Assembly (NCBI GenBank): GCA_037137455.1
Contig: JBAXKG010000008.1
Span: forward strand, 3,749 to 67,748
DNA: 64,000 bases
Reading direction: 5' to 3'
Origin: CAIVAT01 sp037137455
GTDB lineage: Bacteria; Bacteroidota; Bacteroidia; Bacteroidales; FEN-979
Positions 35,658-43,193 of the stretch are shown here, one piece after another. The notes below the pieces were generated by a model. That model did no database searches. It was not told where the DNA came from and saw only the letters and a program-made list of their open reading frames with translations. Position 1 is the first letter of the stretch. Every line of letters starts with the position of its first letter. The position numbers and the translations under genes are program-made.

Positions 35658-36026
35658 TCAGGAAATCGGCGGACCGCGAAGGCCGCACGATGTTAACCGG
35701 GTTGTTACCAGCGCCTTTTGAGAAAGGCCTGAAGCAATAAAAGAAACCGTTGCGTAAGGAACATAAGGGATTTCAAAAGAAATTTCACAATCGTTCCCCG
35801 GATAATCCTTTTGAAAATTTTGGTTATCGCGGGGGAGTTTCGAAAAAGATAAAGTCTTGGAATATTTTTCAATGTCCCTTTTGTACCCGACAAAATTGGG
35901 GATCAGGGGTTTTCCCCATATTTTATACTGATGAAAATTTATTAGCGATCCTAAAACAATAATTGCCACAGCCATTGCTTGAAAGCAAAGAAACAGGAAT
36001 ACACTTTTTTTGTGGCGATTGATCAT
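35658..36026 (-). CDS. Small exported protein of unknown function upstream of the HmuY locus
   Basis: I do not recognise this 122-residue protein. It starts with a basic tip and one hydrophobic helix (KKSVFLFLCFQAMAVAIIVLG), which could be a signal anchor. A polar middle region contains WGKPLIPNFVGYKRDIEKYS, a second hydrophobic patch follows (YVPYATVSFIASGL), and the end is SCGLRGPPIS. A well-formed promoter lies just upstream at 36052-36082. The gene is on the same strand as the HmuY/TonB operon, 137 bases before it, so it may be its first gene. Reading frames on the other strand here look like shadows. Confidence 0.6.
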   Translation of the reverse strand: MINRHKKSVFLFLCFQAMAVAIIVLGSLINFHQYKIWGKPLIPNFVGYKRDIEKYSKTLSFSKLPRDNQNFQKDYPGNDCEISFEIPYVPYATVSFIASGLSQKALVTTRLTSCGLRGPPIS

Positions 36027-36051
36027 CAGTTGATAAATGATTAACAGGCAG

Positions 36052-36082
36052 CAAAATTACAAAAAATTTCGAATTTGAGAAA
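36052..36082 (-). promoter_or_regulatory. Promoter for the small exported protein / HmuY locus
   Basis: On the minus strand TTTC (36082-36079) and TAATTTTG (36059-36052) are 19 bases apart. Transcription should start near 36045, about 19 bases before the ATG at 36026. No separate TAnnTTTG box is seen before the T9SS-HmuY gene, so this promoter may serve the whole locus. Confidence 0.55.
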
Positions 36083-36174
36083 TCATGTTATCATTATCGC
36101 AATTCTTTTTCAACAATCTGTTAGCAACTCCGCTACAATCAATTGATGAAACTCTTGCAACTTTAGAATTATAA

Positions 36175-37038
36175 TTAACCCAGGTATGACTTTAATAACT
36201 TGCTTCGTGAAGAGTGCTTAAGCCGGCGCAACGCCTTTTCCTTAATCTGCCTCACTCTTTCCCTTGTCAGATCAAACACAGAACCAATTTCCTCAAGAGT
36301 ATAACTGTGGGGCACACCAATACCATAAAACATATTGATAATTTCCCTTTCTTTTTCAGCAAGCGTTGATAATGAGCGTTGTACCTCCATAGCAAGAGAT
36401 TCCCTGATAAGGTTTTCATCTGTTCCCGGTGTGTCTTCATTTACAAACACATCAACCAGTTTGGTCTCCTCATCCTGGTCGATAGGCGCATCCATCGATA
36501 TAATCCGGCTCGACATTCGTATGGCTTCCACTACCTTTGATTCGGGAATCTCCAATTCGATGGCAAGTTCGTTGTTTGAAGGAAGTCGTTCAAATCTTTG
36601 CTCCAGTTTAATAGAGGCTTTCGACATCTTACTTAGCGAACCTACCTGGTTCAATGGTAACCTCACAATCCGCGATTGTTCTGCCAGAGCCTGCAAAATA
36701 GATTGACGGATCCACCATACCGCATAAGATATAAACTTGAAGCCCCTGGTTTCATCGAAACGGCGTGCCGCTTTGATCAGCCCCACGTTGCCTTCATTGA
36801 TCAAATCGGGCAGACTTAGTCCCTGGTTCTGGTATTGCTTTGCCACAGAGACCACAAAACGCAAATTGGCTTTGCAAAGTTTTTCCAAAGCAGCCTGATC
36901 GCCAAGTTTGATACGCTGGGCAAGTTGCACCTCTTCATCCGCCGTGATCAACCCTTCTCTGCCGATATCGGCAAGGTACCTGTCGAGCGAGGCAGTTTCG
37001 CGGTTTGTAATTGATTTCGATATTTTTAGTTGTCTCAT
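36175..37038 (-). CDS. rpoD: Primary RNA polymerase sigma factor (Bacteroidota RpoD/SigA)
   Basis: The 287-residue sigma-70 factor lacks the long region 1.1 of E. coli RpoD, as Bacteroidota primary sigma factors do. Region 1.2 (SLDRYLADIGREGLIT), region 2 (NLRFVVSVAKQY, LINEGNVGLIKAARRFDETR and FKFISYAVWWIRQSI), region 3, and region 4 with the helix-turn-helix YTLEEIGSVFDLTRERVRQIKEKALRRL are all complete. It should recognise the TTTG / TAnnTTTG promoters found throughout this window. Its ATG overlaps the degP stop by four bases (ATGA), so its synthesis is tied at least partly to that of the envelope protease. Confidence 0.95.
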   Translation of the reverse strand: MRQLKISKSITNRETASLDRYLADIGREGLITADEEVQLAQRIKLGDQAALEKLCKANLRFVVSVAKQYQNQGLSLPDLINEGNVGLIKAARRFDETRGFKFISYAVWWIRQSILQALAEQSRIVRLPLNQVGSLSKMSKASIKLEQRFERLPSNNELAIELEIPESKVVEAIRMSSRIISMDAPIDQDEETKLVDVFVNEDTPGTDENLIRESLAMEVQRSLSTLAEKEREIINMFYGIGVPHSYTLEEIGSVFDLTRERVRQIKEKALRRLKHSSRSKLLKSYLG

Positions 37039-38471
37039 AATCCTATTCCATAATAAGCCCGCAAACCATTTGGATAAACTCCTTCAATGAGCACACCTCC
37101 CCGACGGTTTGCAAGCGCCTCTTTTAAATCAACAGTTGTCTTTACAGGTTGGCGATCAACCGACAGCACAATAAAGCCAACGTTGATCCCTGCGCTTCTT
37201 AGTTTGCCGTTTCCGAGCGAAGTGATTTTAAAGCCATAATCAATATTTAATTTAGCTTTTTCATTAGGTGAAAGAGCCTGGAATGTAGCGCCATACATCA
37301 TGATTTTATCATTATTCACACTTGCGGTCTTCGAATCTTCACTTTGCATGGTCAGGGCCATTTCATACTCTTTTCCCGAACGGTTAACAATAACAGTCAC
37401 CTTATCCCCTGGATTTTTTTGCCCGATCAACTCCATCAGCTCAGCCTTTCCATTCAAAGGTATATTGTCAATTCTGATGATGACATCCCCGCTTTTCATT
37501 CCTGCATTAGCAGCCGGGCCTCCTTCAACAACATCATCTATATAAATACCTCTCAGATCAGTGAAACCTTTGCCTTTGGCAAACTGATCATCAATTTCGC
37601 GATAATAAACTCCGAGATAGGCACGCTGGATCTTCCCGAATTTCATAAAATCTCCAACCACTTTCTTCACAATATTAACAGGGATGGCAAAAGAATAACC
37701 ATTGTAATAACCATTTCCCGAAGCAATGGCTGCATTGATACCAATCAGTTCACCGCGGGTATTTACAAGCGCTCCGCCACTGTTCCCTGAATTAACGGCA
37801 GCATCGGTTTGTATAAACGATTCAATAGCTCCCTGAGAACCCAATATATTGATATTGCGGGCTTTAGCGCTAATAATTCCGGCGGTGACTGTAGAAGTAA
37901 GATTAAATGGGTTTCCGACAGCCAATACCCACTCTCCGATTTTAACATCATCGGAATTCCCATAGGTCAAAAAGGGAAGCGCCTGCTCATCAATTTTTAT
38001 CAAAGCAAGGTCTGAACTTGGATCCGTTCCAACAACCGTGGCCTTGTAAACCCGCTTATCATTCAGCGTTACCACAATATTGGTAGCTTCCTGAACCACA
38101 TGGTTATTTGTTACGATATAGCCGTCAGGCGAAACAATTACCCCTGATCCCATGGCTGAATATGGAGATATATACTCTCTCGGCTGCTGTTGATCTCCAA
38201 AATTAAAAAATCCAAAAAAATCATCATAAACCATACTTTTCTTCTGAAATTCCGATTTTATATGAACCACCGCGTGAATGGATATAGCCGCTGCTGCCTC
38301 AAAATCGGGCAGGTTAAACGCAGCGCTCGGGTTATAATTCACCTGTTTTATAGGAATTCCATCAAGCTTTGAATTTCCAAAATGCTGTTTCTTTTCGAAA
38401 ACTTTATATAACCCAAGTGAAACAGCTCCTCCAATTAATGCAATTAAAAAAATTCCAGCTAATCTTTTCAT
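37035..38471 (-). CDS. degP: Do/DegP-family periplasmic serine protease
   Basis: The 478-residue HtrA/Do protease has an N-terminal membrane segment or signal (MKRLAGIFLIALIGGAVSLG). The trypsin-like domain (residues of about 60-290) carries the triad regions VTNNHVVQ, SSDLALIKID and NSGNSGGALVNTRGELIGIN, and two PDZ domains follow (RGIYIDDVVEGGPAANAGMK; GFIVLSVDRQPV). It should degrade or refold misfolded envelope proteins. The reading frame extends two codons upstream to a TTG, but the ATG at 38471 (MKRL) is the better start. A cluster of TTAACA boxes lies about 110 bases upstream. rpoD follows with an ATGA overlap. Confidence 0.94.
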   Translation of the reverse strand: MKRLAGIFLIALIGGAVSLGLYKVFEKKQHFGNSKLDGIPIKQVNYNPSAAFNLPDFEAAAAISIHAVVHIKSEFQKKSMVYDDFFGFFNFGDQQQPREYISPYSAMGSGVIVSPDGYIVTNNHVVQEATNIVVTLNDKRVYKATVVGTDPSSDLALIKIDEQALPFLTYGNSDDVKIGEWVLAVGNPFNLTSTVTAGIISAKARNINILGSQGAIESFIQTDAAVNSGNSGGALVNTRGELIGINAAIASGNGYYNGYSFAIPVNIVKKVVGDFMKFGKIQRAYLGVYYREIDDQFAKGKGFTDLRGIYIDDVVEGGPAANAGMKSGDVIIRIDNIPLNGKAELMELIGQKNPGDKVTVIVNRSGKEYEMALTMQSEDSKTASVNNDKIMMYGATFQALSPNEKAKLNIDYGFKITSLGNGKLRSAGINVGFIVLSVDRQPVKTTVDLKEALANRRGGVLIEGVYPNGLRAYYGIGL

Positions 38472-38566
38472 AACCAATAAATTATTTTACTTACACATTT
38501 TTAACAAACATTTTAGCGGGCAAATATTATTCAGTGTTCGATTAAAACGATGCAAGCCAACTGATA

Positions 38567-38606
38567 TTTTAACCTTCATTGTTAAATTCTGTTAATCTCC
38601 TGTTAA
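38567..38606 (-). promoter_or_regulatory. Phased TTAACA boxes upstream of degP
   Basis: On the minus strand TTAACA occurs at 38606-38601, 38595-38590 and 38585-38580, starting 11 and then 10 bases apart, with a degenerate fourth copy (TTAAAA) at 38572-38567. Equal spacing of one helical turn places the boxes on one face of DNA, as in tandem response-regulator sites. The boxes could also act on the divergent gene at 38709. No TAnnTTTG box was found in this 237-base spacer, which holds no gene. Confidence 0.5.
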
Positions 38607-38708
38607 AAAAAAGTTAAAAAAATTGGTTGTTTTCTATTCACTTTTCAGCTGTTTCCCCGATTAACAGACAACCGATCCTGATAAAAGTTACACCTAAACC
38701 AAAATTTT

Positions 38709-39821
38709 ATGAATACTATTCTCATTTTCACAATTTTAACAGTCTTGAAGCAATTTTTAGCATTCAATTTTCAAACAATCCCAAAAGGCGAAAATATATG
38801 CGAAAATCGTGCCAATTTAGATTCGATAAAAATAAAAAGTCAAAATGTCAGCATAGTTTTCTGGAACGTTGAAAACTTGTATGATCCATATGATGACACT
38901 ACGAAACTGGATGACGAATTCACTTCGGGGGGCGCCAAACACTGGAGCTGGTCAAAATTCAACCTCAAGTTGAACCATGTTGCAAAAACCCTTATGGCCG
39001 TTGGCGAATGGGCCGCACCCGCCATAGTCGGTTTGTGCGAGGTAGAAAACAGATATGTTCTTAATAAACTCATCTATGAAACCCCGCTTAAACCATGGAA
39101 ATACAAATTTATTCATCACGAATCTCCCGATCTGCGCGGAGTAGATGTTGCGTTGATGTACCGGTCTATATTATTCAACGTATTGACCAGCCGCAGTATC
39201 AGCATTCGTTTTCCATTCGACACATTGGCGCAAACCAGGGAGATACTGATGGTGAAGGGCGTTCTCTTCGGGATGGATACAATTGTCCTGTTCGTCAACC
39301 ATTGGCCTTCGCGGCGTGGCGGGTACCTGGAATCCCAGCCACGCCGGTATCATGTGGCATCTGTACTACGAAGGCTTGTCGATTCGGTTCAACAAATCAC
39401 TCCGGCTGCAAACATTGTGGTGATGGGCGATTTCAATGATGAACCGGAAGACGAAAGTCTGAAACTTATTCTGAGGGCCCGTACCGGAATATTTCCGGTT
39501 TACACTGATACGTTATACAACCTTATGGGTATCAGAAATAAAATCAGACCCGAAGGAACCTTGAAATACCGTGATCAATGGAGCACCTTTGACCAGTTTG
39601 TTGTGTCGGGCGCATTATTAAACAGTTCTTCCGGACTTCAATCAGGCATTAATAATGTCAGGATTTTCAGATCAGACTTCTTACTTGAAGATGACAATAC
39701 CTATTTTGGTGAAAAGCTGAACAGAACCTATATCGGACCACGTTATCATGGTGGTTTTAGTGACCATTTGCCTATTCGGTTGGAAATAAATCATGTCGGC
39801 AAGTCTGTTGATCATCATTAA
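38709..39821 (+). CDS. Endonuclease/exonuclease/phosphatase (EEP) family protein
   Basis: The 370-residue protein begins with a hydrophobic stretch (NTILIFTILTVLKQFLAF) that may be a signal peptide, followed by an EEP domain. Visible active-site elements are FWNVENLYDP (Asn), GLCEVENRYVL (metal-binding Glu near residue 113), FVNHWPSRRGG, VVMGDFNDEPED (Asp/Asn pair) and the terminal GGFSDHLPIRLEI (His). Members cleave phosphodiester or phosphomonoester bonds in DNA, RNA, lipids or inositol phosphates, and the substrate is not readable here. If the signal peptide is real, the target is outside the cytoplasm. Its stop codon abuts that of the convergent amrS gene. Confidence 0.85.
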   Translation: MNTILIFTILTVLKQFLAFNFQTIPKGENICENRANLDSIKIKSQNVSIVFWNVENLYDPYDDTTKLDDEFTSGGAKHWSWSKFNLKLNHVAKTLMAVGEWAAPAIVGLCEVENRYVLNKLIYETPLKPWKYKFIHHESPDLRGVDVALMYRSILFNVLTSRSISIRFPFDTLAQTREILMVKGVLFGMDTIVLFVNHWPSRRGGYLESQPRRYHVASVLRRLVDSVQQITPAANIVVMGDFNDEPEDESLKLILRARTGIFPVYTDTLYNLMGIRNKIRPEGTLKYRDQWSTFDQFVVSGALLNSSSGLQSGINNVRIFRSDFLLEDDNTYFGEKLNRTYIGPRYHGGFSDHLPIRLEINHVGKSVDHH

Positions 39822-41015
39822 CTATCCCCAAACGCCGGCAATCTTCGTATTACAGAATTTGCATGCACCGTTTTTCAGATTATTGTTCAGAATTGAAAAA
39901 CCCCGGCGTTCGATGACCATTTTTTTGCATTCAGGGCAGTAGGTATTTTCAGCCAAAGTTCCGGGAACGTTACCGATATAAACATACCGGATTCCGGTTT
40001 TCAAGGCAATTTCGCGCGCTTTTTCAAGTGTAGTCAATGGAGTAAATGGAAGGCTGGTTAACTTATAGAGTGGATGAAACCTGCTGAAATGTAGTGGTGT
40101 ATTGTTAAATCCATTTTTGTCGAGCCAATCACACATCTCCTTTATCATGGTCATATCATCCGTCCAGCCAGGTACAATAAGGTTGGTGATTTCGAGCCAT
40201 ACTCCTTCGGCCTTGAGAACCTTCAAGGTGTTCAAAATAGGTTGGAGGCTTCCTCCGTTAAGTTTCGCGTAGGTTTCTTCACTGAAAGATTTTAAATTTA
40301 TGTTGGCAGCATCAATGTACCTGCTCAAATCGAGCAGAGGTTTTTCATTTATATATCCGTTGGAAATCATCAGGTTTTTCAATCCGCGAGACTTCGCTAA
40401 CCTCGCAGTATCAAACATATATTCATAAAAAGCAATGGGTTCGGAATATGTGTAGGCAATTGATTTGCAGCCATTCGCAATCGCCTCGTCAACAACTTTC
40501 GAAGGAAAGAGTTCAATATTTCTGGTGTCGTTTGGACTTTGTTGCGAAATTTCCCAGTTCTGGCAGTTCAAACATGCAAAGTTGCATCCGGCAGTGGCAA
40601 TCGAAAAACTGGGAGTGGATGGAAGAAAATGGAAAAGTGGCTTCTTCTCAATTGGATCGACATGAACTGAACATGGGTTTCCGTAGGCAATGGTATAGAG
40701 TTTATTATCATTTACAACATGAGTTCTGCAGATACTGTCCAATCCCTCTTTAAGAATGCAATTGTTGGGACATATCTGGCATTTAACGCCTTTTGGAGTG
40801 ACGACGGCATAAGGTGATTCTTTGCTGAATTTCCCAAGGCCTTTGGCCGGTGGTATAGCAAGGTGTTCCATATCGATCAGTTTTTTTGCAAATACATCAA
40901 CCGTGTTCAAACCTGCCATTGCTCCGCCTAAACCGGCAAGGCTGTATTTAAAAAATTGGCGTTTTGAAAGGTTTTTCACAATTTCAGGGTTGACTGGTAT
41001 CGATGTCTTTGGCAT
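39822..41015 (-). CDS. amrS: AmmeMemoRadiSam radical SAM enzyme AmrS with Tat-like leader
   Basis: The 397-residue protein matches the radical SAM component of the AmmeMemoRadiSam system, whose reaction is not established. The N-terminal Cys segment CQICPNNC is followed by the family motif DPIEKKPLFHFLP, the SAM cluster motif CNFACLNCQNW (CX3CX2C), AYTYSEPIAFYEY, and a C-terminal zinc-ribbon-like part (TYCPECKKMVIERRG, CKFCNTKIAGVWG). Residues 16-35 contain SKRQFFKYSLAGLGGAMAG, which resembles a Tat signal with Lys-Arg in place of Arg-Arg. This is surprising for a radical SAM enzyme. I chose the ATG at 41015, seven bases after the upstream gene's stop. It is probably cotranscribed with the spermidine-synthase-like gene and lies close to amrB-amrA. 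Confidence 0.9.
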   Translation of the reverse strand: MPKTSIPVNPEIVKNLSKRQFFKYSLAGLGGAMAGLNTVDVFAKKLIDMEHLAIPPAKGLGKFSKESPYAVVTPKGVKCQICPNNCILKEGLDSICRTHVVNDNKLYTIAYGNPCSVHVDPIEKKPLFHFLPSTPSFSIATAGCNFACLNCQNWEISQQSPNDTRNIELFPSKVVDEAIANGCKSIAYTYSEPIAFYEYMFDTARLAKSRGLKNLMISNGYINEKPLLDLSRYIDAANINLKSFSEETYAKLNGGSLQPILNTLKVLKAEGVWLEITNLIVPGWTDDMTMIKEMCDWLDKNGFNNTPLHFSRFHPLYKLTSLPFTPLTTLEKAREIALKTGIRYVYIGNVPGTLAENTYCPECKKMVIERRGFSILNNNLKNGACKFCNTKIAGVWG

Positions 41016-41022
41016 TAGATTA

Positions 41023-43152
41023 TCACAAAGATACAATTTTCCGTTGCCTGATGAAAAGGATAAGTGCACTGAAAATGTTCAATACAGCCAGGAATATACC
41101 TGTAAAAATGATACCTGAAAGCGGAATGAGAATCAACATAACAAAAACAGCTCCCATTCCTGACCCGAACATATCGGCAGAATAATTACCGGCAACCCCA
41201 ATCCTGGGCGAACTTTTTGTCAGTTCCGCCGCCACCCGGTATTCAATTCCAACAAAGAATGAAGCCAGGAATGCGAAACCAACCAGAGTCGTTTGTACCC
41301 AGGTATCACTTCCGTCCCCGGAACTCAGCCACAATAGCAAAAATGGCAGTATCAGCGAATAAACTGCAAGCCCTATCTGCAATAAAATATAGAATATATA
41401 TGGCTTTATCCTGTAAATTTTATATCGAAACCCTGAGCCAACCGCCAATCCTATCATAAAAACCATAATTATCAATCCAATCGCCTGGAATATATAACCA
41501 TAGATGACCTGTAATCCAAAGATCAGAATGATCTCAGTGGAAGCAAGCGTGAAACCGCCTGTAAACAAACCGGCGCTTATTGAATTAAGACTCGCAAGCA
41601 GTATAAGAAGAATTACAAGAAAAATGGCAATAATAAGCATCGGGTGAACTGAAAAATAGCCTAACCACCATAAATTCTGATAGAAAGTGGCGCCAGGATA
41701 AAAATCGCTGTTGATATTCCCCGTAAGGGTTGAATTGTTTGTTACGTACGCCGATCGTTCACGCAGCTGGCGAACATCGAGGTAATACTGATTTACATAA
41801 ACAGTTTGGATCTGCTTTTGCCTGATCAGCGCGGGTATATCGATATCTAACGCCGAATCGGATGCCAGAAAATAGTTTCGCTGAACCGGGATGATCAGAA
41901 CCTGGTTAAAACGCTGTTTCAATGTTTGAAAAAGAATTGAATTCATCCGGCCGGCCTGCTTACTGATATAATCGCTTCCGGTAGGAAGAGAGTATGCAAT
42001 TACACCATCGGGCTTCATGGTTTTTTTTATTTCATTCAAAAAATCGATGGTATAATATCGATTGAGCTGAAGTGTGGAAGGTGCGGGCAGGTTTACAAGC
42101 ACGATATCATAAAGTTTATTTGATGAACGAATAAATTTCCGGGCATCCATTTCATGTACCCTGACAGATGGATGATCTAATTGTTTTGTAAATTTTGCCG
42201 CGATCCGGATCAGCGATGGATTCATTTCTACATAATCGACCACATCGGGTTTATATTTCAGAATTTCGCTAAGAGTTCCCGAATACCCGCCCGAGATTAA
42301 AAGAACATTCCGGGGCCGTTCGCACTGCACCATCGCAAGATGAACATTTTCTTCATTATTTATTTCATTACCGCCAGAAAATAATAGCAGTCCGTTTTCA
42401 TAAAAATTCAGTTGATTCTGGTTTTTTGTGACCACAACCTGGCCATAAGGAGTTCCCATATTCGTAATGACCGGTTGATCCTTGAAAAGGATTTTTTCCG
42501 AAAATTCCAAAAAATCAAAATACAGCAATGCGACAAGGATCGATATTGAAAAAAATATTCCCACATAAAAATGGGTACGCCGTGCGAGCGTGTATGAAAA
42601 AATTGACATCATTATAAAATAGAAAGCTGTCAATAAGAAAAGACTTTGATATGGATCGAAAATCCAGAGAAAAATCATGTTTACCAATGCCCCGGATGCC
42701 ATGCTTCCCAACGATTCCCATGAATAGGATTCGGCCAACGAATTTTCGGAAGATAGCACGCTCAGATATGAAAACAGAAATCCATTCAGAAGGCAGAATG
42801 GCAATTGGACAAAGGTGGCTGCCATGATGATCATCCAGATGCCGGCCATACTTCCATGGGGAATCATCAACACCTTAAATAAATCGAGGCTTATTACCAT
42901 TAATGATGGTAATAATCCAGCAATAATCATCATGAAAATTGCAAATCCGATTTTACCAATGATGAAATTACTGAACCGGCCAAGGTAGGCCCCGGTTCCG
43001 GTAAGCAGCATCCATAATGCAAGGACTACCCCGAGTATCAGTTCATTTCCATTGCACACAATAAGGAATTCCCGCATCAGGTAAATTTGTGTCCCAATGG
43101 ATAAAAAACCCAGGCCAAATAACATAAAACGGATTGCAATTTTTGCCTGCAT
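41023..43152 (-). CDS. Membrane protein with spermidine-synthase-like Rossmann domain, linked to AmmeMemoRadiSam
   Basis: The 709-residue protein has about seven hydrophobic helices, then a Rossmann-like domain (residues of about 230-430) with LLISGGYSGTLSEIL, VDYVEMNPSLIRIA and YDIVLVNLPAPSTLQLNRYY, then about six more helices. The soluble domain is homologous to spermidine synthases, but their acidic catalytic D-x-x-D segment is replaced by VNLPAPS, so aminopropyl transfer is doubtful. It could bind SAM or a related nucleoside. If the N-terminus is inside and there are seven helices before it, the domain would face the periplasm. The gene is divergent from amrB-amrA and directly upstream of amrS, so a shared function is likely. 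Confidence 0.8.
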   Translation of the reverse strand: MQAKIAIRFMLFGLGFLSIGTQIYLMREFLIVCNGNELILGVVLALWMLLTGTGAYLGRFSNFIIGKIGFAIFMMIIAGLLPSLMVISLDLFKVLMIPHGSMAGIWMIIMAATFVQLPFCLLNGFLFSYLSVLSSENSLAESYSWESLGSMASGALVNMIFLWIFDPYQSLFLLTAFYFIMMSIFSYTLARRTHFYVGIFFSISILVALLYFDFLEFSEKILFKDQPVITNMGTPYGQVVVTKNQNQLNFYENGLLLFSGGNEINNEENVHLAMVQCERPRNVLLISGGYSGTLSEILKYKPDVVDYVEMNPSLIRIAAKFTKQLDHPSVRVHEMDARKFIRSSNKLYDIVLVNLPAPSTLQLNRYYTIDFLNEIKKTMKPDGVIAYSLPTGSDYISKQAGRMNSILFQTLKQRFNQVLIIPVQRNYFLASDSALDIDIPALIRQKQIQTVYVNQYYLDVRQLRERSAYVTNNSTLTGNINSDFYPGATFYQNLWWLGYFSVHPMLIIAIFLVILLILLASLNSISAGLFTGGFTLASTEIILIFGLQVIYGYIFQAIGLIIMVFMIGLAVGSGFRYKIYRIKPYIFYILLQIGLAVYSLILPFLLLWLSSGDGSDTWVQTTLVGFAFLASFFVGIEYRVAAELTKSSPRIGVAGNYSADMFGSGMGAVFVMLILIPLSGIIFTGIFLAVLNIFSALILFIRQRKIVSL

Positions 43153-43177
43153 GTTGTATCTTTACATCGAATTTGTT

Positions 43178-43185
43178 CAAAGTTA
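43178..43185 (-). promoter_or_regulatory. -7 box (TAACTTTG) for the synthase-like gene and amrS
   Basis: TAACTTTG on the minus strand lies 26 bases before the ATG at 43152, with a possible TTG -33 element at 43210-43208 (22-base gap). On the plus strand TATCTTTA at 43157-43164 is a near match that could serve amrB-amrA, so this 41-base spacer appears to be a divergent promoter. Confidence 0.55.
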
Positions 43186-43193
43186 GATAAACA

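Noticed and set aside
41023..43152. A functional spermidine synthase
   Set aside because: The acidic catalytic segment of aminopropyltransferases is replaced by VNLPAPS, and the domain is embedded in a polytopic membrane protein.
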